Shown here in pieces: positions 12,483 through 24,923 of a DNA stretch of 64,000 nucleotides. The stretch is taken from positions 567,336 through 631,335 of the forward strand of contig MNCI01003613.1 of the NCBI GenBank assembly GCA_015680685.1, in the 5' to 3' direction. How positions within the stretch are numbered: the first letter of the stretch is position 1; the number at the start of each line of letters is the position of its first letter. The stretch comes from Gnetum montanum (lineage: Eukaryota > Streptophyta > Gnetopsida > Gnetales > Gnetaceae). The notes below the pieces were generated by a model that did not search any database, was not told the DNA's origin, and worked only from the letters and a program-made list of their open reading frames with translations. The translations under genes were made by a program, and so were the position numbers.

Positions 12483-12737
12483 GTTGGTGCTCAACTCCCT
12501 ACAACTGATACATAACATAGTTGTTGTAGGTGGCTTGAGTGTCTTTAAAATTCTTACAGTAGTTGCTGTACTTTGTAGGGCCAGCATGGTCGATAGTTAA
12601 AACTACCTTTGTGTGTTCCAAAGGCCAGTGTTATTCTACCACAACCACTCAAAATCCTCTACTGTGAAAATTTTCTAGCAAATCCAAAGTTGGTGTTGAA
12701 TGTCCTACAATTGATACCCAGTGTAGTTGTTATGGGT
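12483..12737. repeat. About 206-bp degenerate tandem repeat in the leader of H
   Basis: GTTGGTG followed by a CTACAA(C/T)TGATAC tract occurs at 12483 and again at 12689. The second unit is cut by element A and resumes at 22676; a third, weaker unit follows to about 23050. Recurrent phrases are the ATTTTC-AGTAGTTGCT part and the CCACTC-TCTACT part. Confidence 0.5.
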
Positions 12738-13548
12738 TGATGAGTGGCGAGGTACCCCTACACTCAACCATACGAATACAATTGTAACACAAGTGATATG
12801 GTCAAACTCTATAGGCTAAGTGCCTACACGCCTCATGGAACACTTAAGGTTAATTATTCGTTGTCTTCCCAGACTTACTTGTATTTGTTACGGTATGGTT
12901 AAGTAAGTTTGAGGTATATGATTTTTATAGCTTTTCTATTTTATCTCCTATGCTGATAAGGTAAAGGATTGAAGAGATTAATTAACTAACTCTAACTAAC
13001 TAACTAAGTCTTAATTTGCCTAGTGTCATCATCCATTCCCACTTACCATTCATACCCTGAACCAATGCAACCTTGACTACCAAACGCTAATCGTTGCTGG
13101 GATCACCAAGTGTAACGCACATGCTCAAAGCGGTCATACTGAGGCACTTAACTAGGAGAGAAGGGTTGAGAGAGAATTAATAACTAATAAATCATGTAAA
13201 TGGAAAATAGTAAATAACAATAAATAAAATCCTAATTAGCCTATTCCATGCACTGCAAGGTTTATCCAAGAAGTTCGTCTTTATTGCCGTACACAAACTT
13301 GTGTTTAGGTACAATGTTTGCTCGAATAAAGATCCGTTCACTTTGGATCTCCTACTACGGGCACATGGAAAATATTCTATCTCTGGAGGGATCAAACTAC
13401 CCGAGTTTCGCTACGATCTAGGCCTAGATTAGAAAACAAGGGAGAGTCACCTCTTATTTATATACTTTGCAGTGCACCACGATATCGTGTACGCGATATC
13501 ACGAGGGATGACGTGATATCGTGGCCCATGCGATATTGCGTCCCATCA
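12738..13548 (-). repeat. 3' LTR of element A
   Basis: It begins TGATGAGTGGCGAGG and ends CATCA on the plus strand, so it is bounded by TG and CA. It matches 21829-22670 throughout with scattered differences. Read on the minus strand, a TATA-like TATAAATA lies at 13462-13455. The U3 end carries a cluster of GATATC palindromes, including a perfect CACGATATCGTG near 13477. Confidence 0.9.
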
Positions 13549-15570
13549 TACCTCCATGACTGAATAAAAACTTGTCCTTGAGTTCCTTACAAAATATTGA
13601 GAAGGTATGGGATTATTAACTCAAAATGGAACTAATGGGATGACATGTGAATGGATCATCATTACAAGACAAGAAAAAACTAGTGTTCATGATAACAAGA
13701 GTGAACACCTTATTACATTGACATTAGGCCTCATTTGGTAGCTGAGAAAGAGAGGGAGAAAGAAGTTTTGTTGTTGCCAATGCCAAGATTGGGCCTTTCG
13801 TTGGCCATCCGTAAGCACGCCATCGATCTTACTCCTTGCATAGCTGCTTCAACACTGCTCCATTCCAACTATTCACTTCAGATCCAATCCGTTGTTGCAT
13901 GATTACCATCTACACACACAACACAGTCTTATATTAGCAAGGGTAAATGAATTTCAATGTAGTTGATACCTTTCTTTGGTGAAATATCCATTAGCTAGGT
14001 TGTGGTATGGCTGATATGGATTTGGAGATATCATATTAGTGACTACCGAAGGTGTAGGGGTTAGGAGAAAATCAAAAACATTGGCCCCTGTACCCCCATG
14101 ACTAATCATGAAACTCCGGTAGAAATAGAATGGAGAAAGAAAAGGAACAAGAAAGATGAAGAAAAAGAGACAACTATAACATCGATGAAATGGATGTCAA
14201 GATGGAAATGAGAAAAATAAAATAGATTGCAAAAATGTTAGGGAAAAGAATTTAACTGGTGCACCAAATAGGAATGTCAGTGGATCCTCCCCAAAGCAGT
14301 CTTATGCCCTTAATGCCCTAACAAACCCACATTCAAAGAGTCTGTAGGCTCTAGGAATGTCATTTAGAACAAGAGTTAAAGTCTTAACCACACGAATTTA
14401 CCAAAAATAAAACAATGCATCAACCAAAATATATACACTAATGATACAACCGGTAATGAGGTGAACAATGGAGAGAAGGATGAAGAGAAGAGAATGGAAT
14501 GGAATCCCAAGAACAAGGTGCTGTATAGCCCCTTGTGTGTTGCATGATTAAAGTGACTGAGTAGATCCCATTCCAAGTCCAGCCTCAAACAAACCACATC
14601 CAGTGACTTTGCATTAATACATTTGGCCAATCCATCCTCTTGAAGTAATAAGAATGCCTTCACCCAAGAGCCACCACCATTCCAACGAAACGAAGGAGAA
14701 GAGAATGGGAAGTGAAAAGGGCCTTAGTTAGAGGGAACAATTTTATTTTATTTCCATAACCAATGCTTGTAGCCCAAGGGATTATTTTTTCTAAGGGGTG
14801 TGCTTTGAATTCTCACTTTCTCTTCTTCTTTTTTTCCTTTCTTTTCTTTTTTTTTTATTTTTTTGTTTGTTTTATGTGTTTATGCGTGAGAACCACACCA
14901 TGCAAATACTTTGTTATTTTTATTTGCTCAGGTTCTCGATGATTGGGTAATGTTGAAATAGTAAGAAAACTCAAGAAGAAAACATCCAAGCACCCAAGAG
15001 AATGGCCAACACAAATGCATCAAGTTCCCTTGAAGTCGCACCCTTTTCAATCCTTGAGTCCTTCCTTAGTTTGAGAAATGCCCAGTCACCAATTCATTAA
15101 TAGTTCTTATTTGGAAAGAGACTGTACATTTCCAAGCCAAGAGAGACCATAGAACTAGTGGATGAATGGACGAAGTGGACTTATTTCCTACTATATCAAA
15201 AGAACCATACCTTAGTATCAACATCATGACTTAAAGGTAAAAACCAAACATTAGCAATCAATATAAAAGTAGTTCATACCATCATGAACAACACTTATTG
15301 GGTGACAAACTTACAAGGTGAGTATCACACACACACACACATAAAAAATGAAAAAGTATAACAATGTTGTAAAACAAAAACAAGAAAAGTTAAAGAAATT
15401 TGTAAAACAAAAACGTGTAAAAAAAATGTGTAAAACAAAAATGTGTAAAACAAAAAAGTGTAAAACAAAAACTTGTAAAAGAAAAATGTGTAAAACAAAA
15501 ACTTGTAAAACAAAAATGTGTAAAAAAAAACTTAAAAAGAACTAAGGGCCCTAAATGATTAGCATAGGTG
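13549..15570 (-). other. 3' non-coding region of element A
   Basis: About 2 kb between the end of integrase and the 3' LTR. This is where some Athila elements carry an env-like gene, but no credible envelope frame is seen. The one open piece (14663-14376, minus strand) has a hydrophobic tail and no motif I recognise. The first 900 bases next to the LTR are repeated in element F at 59578-60498. The sequence adjoining the LTR, GGAGGTA on the minus strand, is a weak polypurine tract. Confidence 0.5.
15390..15540. repeat. 15-bp minisatellite
   Basis: Units of the form ATGTGTAAAACAAAA repeat about ten times at 15-base spacing with single-base changes. Because 15 is a multiple of three, the array is open in several frames on both strands, giving Lys/Cys/Thr-rich and Phe-rich artefact frames. 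Confidence 0.85.
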
Positions 15571-15579
15571 GCCATCTCC

Positions 15580-16760
15580 CCCATGACTAAATGGAAAGGA
15601 AGAGATTCGAAATAAGGAGCGTGGTTGTCTACTACGAGAGGTGTGAGTTATACTCACTATTCTTGGTGCATGGAAAGGTTTGTTTTATTGTACATTGACC
15701 AGTAATCATTTATCAGGGGTTTCAGGCTTGTATATTGTCATGGCTCCCAAGGGAAAGGTCGTATAGATAATGTAGGGTCCTTCCCACAATGTTTGAAATT
15801 TCGTACATTGGGGTACATGTGCGGGATTCTAGTAAAGGACCTTGTCCCCAGGCTGGTATTTAACCTTTCAAATTTTTAAGTCATGACGTTGTTTGTTGTA
15901 TGCCTTGTGTATCTCGTTTGATGATAGGGAAACCAATCAATTCTTATCTAGCATGTGTAGAGATGCCAATCGTTGTTTTTGTGCTAGATTGAGATCAAGG
16001 TGGAGGTCACATGCCATGGATAGTGTACGAAGTTCCATTTGAATTGGAAGTTTTGGTAGTTTTCTCTACACCAACTCATAGGGAGAGTAGCCGGAAGGGA
16101 GTTTCCAAGTGGAGCGGTATGCCCAGAGAGCGTCATTCAGTTTCGTGCTCCAATCTCACCTAAATTTGCTAATTGTTCTCGTTAATATTCTCATAATCTC
16201 CCGATTGGTGACCTCGGCTTGACCATTATCTTGGGGGTGATAAGGTGTGGTCAATTTATGTTCCACCCCTAAGCATTGCATCAACTTATGAAAGGTTGCA
16301 CTCATAAAATGTGTTCCATTGTCAGAGATGAGTGCATGCGGCATACCAAACCTATTTACAATTTTTTGTTGTACAAATTGTGCAGCTGTAGATGATGTAC
16401 AATCTGTTATAGCAGCTACTTTAGCCAATTTGGTTAAGTAGTCAACAACAACAATAATATAAGCTTTCCCATTGGACATTGATGTAATAGGGCCCATAAA
16501 ATCAATGCCCCAAATATTAAAGGGTTTTAAGGGTTGAATCCATTATTGTGGATCCTCCATTCTAGTAGTCATTCCACCATCCCGTTGATAGCACTCAAAG
16601 GATTGGACAAATTGATGGACATCCCGAAATAGCGTTGGCAAGTAATATCCTGCAACCAGGATCTTAATGGCCATTCGTCTCCTTACATAGTGGCCCCCAC
16701 AGGGGCCCTCATGAGCATCCTGGAGAACCCTTAATTAATCCTCATCGGGTACACACCATC
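15580..16760 (-). pseudogene. Integrase of element A
   Basis: The minus strand shows the zinc-binding N-terminus (HEGPCGGHY near 16720, then FECYQRDG with one cysteine of the pair missing), then WGIDFMGPI. The catalytic core follows at 16497-16156 with VVVDYLTK, ISDNGTHF and PYHPQDNGQAEVTNREI, so the DDE residues are present. Beyond a stop after SKFR, the frame resumes with DALWAYRS and ends near 15600 with a WEGPY-type C-terminal motif. Stops and shifts show it is inactive. The core closely follows the Athila pattern. Confidence 0.8.
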
Positions 16761-17280
16761 AAACCAAGACATTAGGATAGACTTTATAGAGTTGTCCCTT
16801 GATCTCCATGAAGTACTTGGTTTTATGAAGAAACCGTTGTTTCTTCCTAAAGTCCAACCCCTGAGGTGTTTGTTGGGAAGTGCGATAACTAAGAATGCTA
16901 CTATACCAATTTTTTCCCATGGGTTGGTTATTTATTACACCGGCAAAGAAGGTTTCATCAAGAAAATGATCAGATATGGCGTATTCATCCTCTTTGTTGT
17001 CCCAACACAACTGGGATAAATGATTAGCAACAACGTTCTTGGTGCCCTTTCGATCTACTATTGTTAAATCAAACTCTTGAAGGATTACCAACCAACGTAT
17101 AATACGAGGGCTAACCGTTGGCTTGTTCATGAGGAACTGAATTGTACTATGATCTATATGAATGTACACTTTGTAGCCCAACACATAGTGCCTAAATTTT
17201 TCCACTGCAAACACTACAACCATTAATTCCTTTTCGGTGGTGGTGTAGTTGAGTTGTGCACCAACAATACTCTTACTCAC
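16759..17280 (-). pseudogene. RNase H region of element A
   Basis: A 173-codon open frame carries YTTTEKELMVVVFAVEKFR, then a (H/T)DH-type position in IHIDHSTIQFL, and VVANHLSQL at the end of the domain. It would degrade the RNA strand of the RNA-DNA hybrid. It overlaps the RT frame by a few bases in a different register, so a frameshift separates them. Confidence 0.8.
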
Positions 17281-18164
17281 AAAGTGGATGTAATAAGAGC
17301 ATTTTTTTCATCTAACTGTGTTAGTATAGCTCCTAAGGTATAATTAGATGCATCGGTCATGATATGAAATGGTCTGGACCTGTTGAGGGCTTGTAGAATA
17401 GGGGTTTCCACAAGCCTTTGTTTTAGAGTTTGGAATGCTCGTTCACATTCCTTGGTCCATTCAAAGGGTGCATATTTTTTCGTTAATTCTACCAACAGTT
17501 TTGCAATCTTGGAGAAGTTCTCAATGAATCTCCTATAGTAGCCAGTGTGTCCAAGGAATGACCAAATATCTTTGACCATTTCTAGTTGTCGAGTGCTTCC
17601 TTGGATAACCTTTACTTTTTTCGGGTCCACCTCTATTCCTGATTGCAGGATCTTATGCCCTAGTACTATGCCCTCTTGAACCATCAAATGGCTTTTTTGC
17701 TAGTTGAGCTTTAGATTGGTTTCAATGCATTGTTTTAGCACATGCTGTAACTGGTCTAGGGCTTGATCAAAGCTTGTCCCATAAGTGGAGAAGTCGTCCA
17801 TAAAGACTTCCACTCCGTTTCCTATTTGTTGTTGAAAAATGGTTAGGACTAAACATTGGAATGTGGTGGGGGCATTGCACAAGCCAAATGGAATTTTCTT
17901 ATATGTGAACATTCCCAAGGGACTGATGAATGTCATTTTGGCTTGATCTTCTAGTGCTATTCATATATATCCACTATACCCATCCAGAAAACTATAATAG
18001 TGATGCCCCACTATAGTGTCCAGGACTTGGTCAACGAATGACAACGAAAAATGATCTTTGAATGTTGCCATGTTTAGTAGCCTAAAATCTATACATATCC
18101 TCCATTTACCTTTGATTACTAGAGGACTAACCCATTCACTATCAGTAATGGGATATATGAACAC
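17277..18164 (-). pseudogene. Reverse transcriptase of element A
   Basis: Three open pieces in different frames make up the domain: 18164-17961 with SEWVSPLVIKGKWRICIDFR and SFLDGYSGY, 17936-17700 with KIPFGLCNAPTTFQ and the catalytic VFMDDFSTYG, and 17687-17277 with QEGIVLGHKI and the thumb and connection. The order, the FLDGYSGY tract and the GIEVDPKKVKVI tract are typical of Athila RTs. At least two frameshifts disable it. Confidence 0.85.
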
Positions 18165-18176
18165 GGCCTTGAGGAG

Positions 18177-19655
18177 CTATTCTATCTCTTCTTTCACTAC
18201 TTGTTTCAATTTTAGGTTCAATTGCCTCTGTGGTTGCTTCCGAGGCTTCATGGAGGGGTCCATGTAAATCCTATGCTGGCATATCCTAGGGTCTATTTTA
18301 GTTATCTCAAGGTATGACCAGGCAAAAGATTTTGACCATTTATTGATAACCTTTAATAGGCTTTCCTTTTGCTTGGGGACAAGTTTTGCATTGGCAATTA
18401 CCGATTTTTTGTTTTCAAGGGTCATGTATTCCAAACTGGTTGGAAATGGTTTTAGGTCTAGGGGCTCTTGTCTAAATTCCTTAAGAATCTCCAACTTTCC
18501 CCAATTAATGTTTTCAAAGTTAAGGGCTGGAAGTTGGCAACGGACTTGCTCTAGTACGTCTGTGATTTCAATGTAAGCACTAGTTATCTCCTTAGTAAGT
18601 TCCATGCATGTTATTGAGTTGCTCCCTGGATCAGCCATCAGCCACTGGGTGTCTTCTTGTTGTGTGACTATTGCATATAGGCACTTTTGTATGTCAATAT
18701 CATGTGCACACCGATTGCATGTAGGCAATGTTAAACTTCGCATCACCCATGATTTCTTCACACAATGGCACCCTGTGTAACCATATGCGATGCATGGAAC
18801 TCTCTTCCTCTCATTCTTTCCAAAAGTATTTTTCTTGGATATTTCTAGGGAAAGATTGCTTATTCCTAGGTGTGCATCAATTGTACTTAGCCATGCCCTT
18901 CCCATTATTATTGGAGAATCCCCTTTGTCATTGTTTATTTGGATCACCAGGAAATCAGCTAGATATGACCAACCACCCACGATGGTAACAATGTCCTCAA
19001 CCTATCCCAAAGGAATAGTGATGGACGAGTTAGCCAGCTCTAAGTGAATATTACTCTTCTTGAGTGGAGGTAGGTTCCAAGTTTTATATAATTCTTGTGA
19101 GATTAAGTTGAATCTGGAGCCTGAGTTAAGAAAAGCCTTATGAGGTTCATTCCCAGTGACTTGAAGATAAATTAGGGGGCTCCCAAGATTGGATAATTTC
19201 TTGGGAAGGTGGCCTACCTTAATCCAGTTGGTTACAGCATGTGTTAACATAACCATGTGCATTGGGCATGATTTTTTGTTTGAAGGGGGTCCTGAAACCT
19301 TATTTGGTACGACAATGTTTAGATGTTCAACCGCTTGTGAGGGTGAGGGTTTAGTTGGATTGTTGGTTCTGAAGAAAGGTCTTTTCAGCTTAAAATTATT
19401 AGGACCAACTGAGAATTGAGGATTGGAAGCCCTCGTGACATTGGATTGTTGTGGTTGCATGGGAAATAGCCTTGGCATTGTTGGAGTGGTTGGTGGTGGA
19501 GCTACCGACGTGAGAGGTGCGGATGGATTTAGAGGATGGTATACATGTGGAGTGTTCCTATTGGGAGGGGAAGTTTGATAATATCCCAACACTTGGTAGT
19601 GACATTGTGGAATTGCGTAACCCATAGGGTCACTTGGAGAAATCGGCTGCTGCAC
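18177..19655 (-). pseudogene. Protease and linker to RT of element A
   Basis: The frame 19655-19002 begins proline-rich and then enters an aspartic protease with FLNSGSRFNLIS, where the catalytic Asp of D(S/T)G is replaced by Asn. The second half continues in 18980-18177 with SPIIMGRAWL, the conserved protease C-terminal motif, then a linker. The linker ends in AWSYLEITKIDPRICQHRI, the usual lead-in to an Athila RT. The loss of Asp and the frame break mean no active protease. Confidence 0.75.
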
Positions 19656-19699
19656 TTAATATCCATAAGGATCGGGCTGCCGATAAGGGTAGTATTGTT

Positions 19700-21685
19700 T
19701 CGGCAGTGGCATCCCCCATGACTATGGGCATTGCCACTACTAATGTTGTCCAACGGGTTGTGGTGGAGTTCCACTTGGATAGTACATCAATGGTTGGTGG
19801 AACTGTCTTGGGTTACCTTGAGGATAAGGTAACCTTCAGGGTATCTGCCATCTATTGAGTCTCAGGTTGAGTGCATACACCCCAAATTCTTGTAGATGTG
19901 AGATGATTGGAAAACATCCCTTGGGATGGTCATATTAGTAGATCTCACATCCACCATCATTGTTTGTATCTGAATCCACAACCTCATCGGAGATATTCAT
20001 TTTTCCCTTACCCTTGTCACGTGTAGGGCCTGAATCTCTCCGCTTTTTCTTGTCCTTGTCACTACTTTGTTCCTCCTTAGACTCTTCTACAATTTTCAGG
20101 ACAATTTTAATTTTACTATCTAAGGAGCTCGATACTTCATCTACCTTAGCCACTAATTCTATTGTTAGTTTTTGAAGTAAAAAGATTTTTCTGTTCACCA
20201 ACTCTTCGAGTGGTGACTCATCCTCTTCATTGCAAAATCTCACTCCCTTCTTTCGAAGAGAGGGATCATGGTTATATTCTTTCACACTTTCCCCTTTTTT
20301 GTAGCTCCCCTTTTTCTTTGGTTACTTGCTCCAACAAGCAATGAATTTCATGGGATCTAAGTTCTGATAGTCTCCCTTAGGCATAAGTCCCAAGGGTTCT
20401 CCTAGTTTCATACCTTAGCCCATCTATGAGATGGTAAAGCTGATCCCGTTGTGCGTAACCATGGCCTGACAACGATGTAACAATGCACAGTAGCACCCAT
20501 GGTAGCATCCAAGGGTTCATGAGTACCTTGCTTCCATCCTTGGATCTTCTTACGCAAATTNNNNNNNNNNNNNNNNNNNNNNNNNNNNNNNNNNNNNNNN
20601 NNNNNNNNNNNNNNNNNNNNNNNNNNNNNNNNNNNNNNNNNNNNNNNNNNNNNNNNNNNNNNNNNNNNNGCGTTGTATCCCCCCTCGAAGCGTGGGATAT
20701 TATTCATGTCTAAGCACTTGATCCGACTATCCTTTTGATGCCTTGTTGGGATTCTCACTGCCTCTGTTATATCTAGAATGCTTCAGGTGGCAAGTAAAGG
20801 TTCATCATGATCATCTCTTTCATGACATCTATGATGTCTCCATTGTTCCCTACTTTCCTTTCGTTCATGCCTTGATTCTCTTGATTGCCCTCGTCCTCTC
20901 TCTCGACTCTCTTGTCAAGGTCCCTCATTATGCTTACCTTTATCCTCTCTATTATGCTCATGATGACTATGCCCTAATGTGGAAGAAGAGGGTGAGTGAT
21001 GTGATGAAGGCAAAGAAAAAGGAGAACCATCGTCGTGACGATGTTTCTTACCTTCTCAACGATGGCTTCGGCCCGGATCGTGATGATGATCTGAGTGCCT
21101 ATCCTTGTCATGTGTTTTTGTTCCCTTAGTGAACAACTAGTGTTCACAGGGATCAGAACTAGGGTTGTGTATCATGGAGCATAGGTTCTGATACCCCACC
21201 TCCTCACCTTCGTTAGGAGGGGGAACATCTTTTGATAGTGAACCAGTTATAAGTGGTTCACCATCTGCAATTTCACTTAGGATGTGCGGGACCTCTTTGT
21301 CCTTCAATAGTGTATGTTGGCTCTCCTACCTTAAGTCCCTCATATGTTGTGTGGCTATAGGGTAGTAATCCCTTATGTCAAAATGACCTATAACGTATTC
21401 AACATAAAGCTGAGTCATGCCGATCTGTGCCAAAGCACAGAGGAGCATGTTGGGGACTGCATGATCTAGAGGTAATACTATGTTACCTTGCAAGTCTCTC
21501 CAGTGCATCTGTTCATCTTGATGGAGGATAAAAGTAAAATTAGGTATGTACTCATCAGGATGAGTATATGTCACCCTATATTGTTGAGGAACCGGCTGAT
21601 TTAGGTTATGTCTTTTAGATTGCCGACTGTTTCTTGTATTATCCCTAGGTGATGTAATGCTCTTGTGAGAAAAAGAAGAAGACAT
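19700..21685 (-). pseudogene. Gag region of element A, interrupted by a gap
   Basis: The first open piece starts at ATG 21685 and runs to 21326 (119 codons). It is followed by broken sequence, a 109-base N run at 20561-20669, and a Lys/Glu-rich piece at 20285-19935. This is where gag should be, between the leader and the protease, but the capsid motif is not clear, so the call rests mainly on position. The start is the first ATG downstream of the primer site, about 140 bases away. Confidence 0.5.
20561..20669. other. Assembly gap (109 N)
   Basis: A run of N inside the gag region of element A; the open frames crossing it have no value. Confidence 0.99.
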
Positions 21686-21810
21686 TGTGTCTTACTCGGT
21701 GTGCTATTTAACAGTTATATAATTTTTTGTTTAATTAACCCTAAGGTTCTTTTAAGCTCCCAACGATGTGAGTGATTTCCTATGTTCTACTTAGTGCACA
21801 AACACTTAGT

Positions 21811-21827
21811 CCCTGGCAACGGCGCCA
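21811..21827 (-). promoter_or_regulatory. Primer-binding site of element A, tRNA-Asp type
   Basis: The plus strand reads CCCTGGCAACGGCGCCA, which matches the 3' end of plant tRNA-Asp with a single base difference. It lies one base from the inner end of the 5' LTR. Use of tRNA-Asp is common in Athila and some related plant Ty3/gypsy elements. Confidence 0.85.
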
Positions 21828-21828
21828 A

Positions 21829-22670
21829 TGATGAGTGGCGAGGTACCCCTACACTCAACCATATGAATACAAGCGTAAAATGTGTGATCTAGTCGAACTC
21901 CGCAGACTAAGTGCCTACATGCCTCATGGAACACTTAAGGTTAATTATTTGTTGTCTTCCCATAATTACTTGTATTTTTCACGGTATGGTTAAGTAAGTC
22001 TGAGGTATATGATTTTTATAGCTTTTCTATTTTATCTCCTATGCTGATAAGGTAAATGGTCGAAGAGATTAATTAACTAACTCTAACTAACTAACTAAGT
22101 CTTAATTTATCTAGCATCAGCATCCGTTCCCACTTACCATTCACACCCTGAACCAATGCAACCTTGACTACCAAACGCTAATCGTTGCTGGGATCACCAA
22201 GTGTAACACACATGCTCAAAGCGGTCGTACTGAGGCACTTAACTAGGAGAGAAGGGTTGAGAGAGAATTAATAACTAATAAATCATGTAAATGGAAAATA
22301 GTAGATAAAAATAAATAAAATCCTAATTAGCCTATTCCATGCACTGCAAGGTTTATCCAAGAAGTTCATCTTTATTGGCATACACAAACTTGTGTTCAGA
22401 TACAATGTTTGCTCGAATAAAGATCCATTCACTTTGGAGCTCCTACTATGGACACATGGAAAATATTCTATCTCTGGAGGGATCAAACTACTAGAGTTTT
22501 GCTATGGTCTAGGCCTAGATTAGAAAACAAGGGAGAGTCGCCTCTTATTTATAGACTTTGCGATGCACTGCGATATCACGTACGTGATATCACAGGGGAT
22601 GACATGATATCATGGCGGTCATGATATCATGTACGCAATATCACGACACATGTGATATCGCATCCCATCA
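21829..22670 (-). repeat. 5' LTR of element A
   Basis: It is bounded by TGATGAG and CATCA and is 31 bases longer than the left copy, mainly because of additional GATATC-containing units near its outer end (22590-22660). On the minus strand a TATA-like TATAAATA lies at 22553-22546. Confidence 0.9.
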
Positions 22671-22675
22671 TGGGT

Positions 22676-23571
22676 GATTTGGGTTTCTGCTAAATTTTCA
22701 CAATAGTTGCTAGACTTTTAAAAGCTAGTGTATTTTACACTTAAACTTACAATTTTTACTTGTTGAAACCCACATTTGGGATGTTCTAAGAGCCAATGTA
22801 GTTCTGCTCCACTCATATAAACTTCCTACTATAAAATCTTGCTGGAAGGTTAGTGTAGTCTTCTCTAACACCCCAACATGGTATTAGGAAAACCAACATT
22901 ACATATTTACTTGTCCAAAACTAGTATATTTTTTCAAGGGTGCATATTACCAGCATAGTTGGTTGGGCAATATGGTGATTTACTACACATGCTCTAGCAA
23001 AAATCCTGCTATTAAATCTAACATAGTTCATCCTTCCAACACATAAAACTTTCACATTTTTCTAAGTACAGTGCACATCACTACTGCTTCAACTTGCACC
23101 ATACCTACGATTGCAATTTACACTATTTTCTAGCCATTACCCTTTACATCTTGGGTAATTCCACTTGCTAGAATTTTTTTCTAAATAATTAATTAATTAC
23201 AAAATTTATTAAACTACATTTAAACCAATAAGCATGTCTTTTAGCCATTCAACTATGTTGCCTCTCAACCTGAGTGACATAACATCTAACCAAGATGCTA
23301 TGAGGGTCTATGACCTAAAGGAACCTATCATAGATGAGAGTAGGTAATTGCTTAGGCTAAGGAAACAAAGCTTAGATTTTTCTATCATTGATGAAAATTA
23401 TTATAATTTCATCTATGCCAAAATCTAGGTAGGCTTTCTCATCCCATAGGTAGAGGTAGAATCCAAATGTGAGTATGAGCTCATTCATTGCAACAAGAAG
23501 GAATAAATTCCTTCATAACACAACACTAAGAAAATGCATGTTGTAACCTTCTAGCCTTGTAACTCTCACCC
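22676..23571 (+). pseudogene. Element H continued: leader repeat and start of gag
   Basis: After the A insertion the H leader resumes with the 206-bp repeat. From about 23240 to 23520 a decayed frame matches the N-terminal part of the B gag. The shared pattern, in order, is a Phe-Ile/Leu-Tyr-Ala-Lys stretch, an EVK-like stretch and an EFIPS-like stretch, here near 23395-23515. Stops are numerous. F then cuts H at 23572, and the rest of H is not in the window. Confidence 0.5.
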
Positions 23572-23665
23572 TAATGAGTGGTGAGGTACCCCTACACACA
23601 ACCATATGAATACGAGCGTTACACACGTGATCTGGTTGAACTCCATGGACTAAGTGCCTACACGC
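23572..23665 (-). mobile_element. First part of the split LTR of element F (Athila-like)
   Basis: This 94-base piece matches the first 90 or so bases of the A LTR (AGTGGTGAGGTACCCCTACA) and stops inside the phrase GTGCCTACACGC. The missing remainder of the LTR starts at 58852. Element B lies exactly between the two parts. The terminal TG is TA here. Confidence 0.85.
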
Positions 23666-24917
23666 TGAAACACCGTGAAATTTCAAGACCTCGATGATTC
23701 AAAAAAGTCTCGAAGTTTAGGCAAGGATTTTCACAAGTGGCACATCTCAGCAAGTTTTCTTTTTTCAGCTAAGGGCCTGCTATGCTACGCTACGTAGCTC
23801 AGCGTAGTAGACTCTAGGAGAATAGAACAACACAAGGGATGCGCAACAACAACACTTCAATTTTCCAAGTTAGTCATGTTCCAAAATGCTTTAACTTTTG
23901 GCGAATTACGCTAAGGTACGCTACGTAGTGTAACACAGCATAACGCAGTGTAATACAGTATAAAGGGAGAAGCATAGCTAAGTTAGCTGCAGCAACAAAG
24001 TTAACAAAATTCAAGCAGTAGCGGTCATTACGTTAGGATACACCTCCCAGCGTATCGTAGCATAGCCATGGGACAGTTTGCTACAGAAGAGTTTTTCAAT
24101 GCTAAAGACAAGGGTGGTTACGCTATATTACGCTTCATAGTGTAACACAGCATAATGCCATAGCCTTCAACTATAGCACATCAAGTTAGCAGCATTTTGT
24201 AGGCCTAGGACACGTGTCATCTAAACTGCGTTCTTCTCCTAACACTAATCTTATAAATCCCCTAGTAGACAACGCTCAAAGTGTTGGGGAAAAAAGTGGG
24301 CAATGGTTGGCAGTTTTTGACATTGTTAGCAAAAAATTGGCGAGACGACAAGAAAGAGTTGGCAATAGAAGAGCATCGACAATGACAGAGAGAAGCTTTT
24401 GACCAGAGACTTCAAGTTAGCAGACAATTTGCTTCGAGCCTGACTCCCTTGTGTCCATATTTGGCTAGTGAACAAGGTAGATTGGCCTTTGCTTGTTTAA
24501 TCTCTAAATAGCTTCTTGTTGGTGGCGAATACTTCGTCCAAACCGGAGTCCATTTGTAAATCCTATTGTATTCATCATATTTATTTACAAGGTAGATCCC
24601 ATATCTTGGGGTCATGCATGTTCCAAATTCAGTTCATTGTGCCTTGTTTACATTAAATTCTACAATCATTTTACATAATTCACATCACCTTCATTGCCTT
24701 AGAGATCCAATCTAGGAGCAGATCTCTTTTTCTTGTAAATCAATAATATATTTTCATATTAAATTATCACCTTGTTACATGATCAGTTCGGCCCTCAAAA
24801 ATATCTGCTCCTTGGATTCGTTTTCTCTAGCATAGCCCTCGCACGGATCCGGGGTTAAAACTATGTACATAGAAATCTCCACGGTATTTCTAGCAACCGA
24901 CGTTTTTTGTCGTTAAT
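23666..24917 (+). repeat. 5' LTR of element B
   Basis: It starts TGAAACACC and ends near GTCGTTA; the exact last bases are uncertain by about three because the terminal CA seen in the right copy is altered here. A TATAAAT box is at 24252-24258. The U3 part is rich in TACGCTACGTAGC-like phrases. Confidence 0.85.
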
Positions 24918-24923
24918 GTTTTC

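Larger units (their letters stand above)
12733..22675 (-). mobile_element. Element A: complete-length Athila-like Ty3/gypsy retrotransposon
   Basis: Two LTRs (12738-13548 and 21829-22670) are flanked by a perfect 5-bp target duplication TGGGT (12733-12737 and 22671-22675). The coding region is on the minus strand in the order gag, protease, RT, RNase H, integrase. A primer site matching the 3' end of tRNA-Asp lies next to the right LTR, which is therefore the 5' LTR. RT and integrase motifs (VFMDDFSTYG, PYHPQDNGQAE) are of Athila style. All frames are broken, so the copy is dead. It inserted into element H, whose sequence continues on both sides. Confidence 0.9.

Noticed and set aside
14376-14663. 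Possible env-like gene in element A
   Set aside because: Only one hydrophobic stretch, 95 codons, no signal peptide or fusion motif, and the matching region in F does not keep the frame.
15325-15584. Lys/Cys/Thr-rich and Phe-rich open frames
   Set aside because: They are by-products of a 15-bp repeat whose period is a multiple of three.
20743-21129. 128-codon plus-strand frame in the gag region of A
   Set aside because: It is antisense to the element, has no splice or promoter signs, and no recognisable motif; it is probably a shadow of gag.
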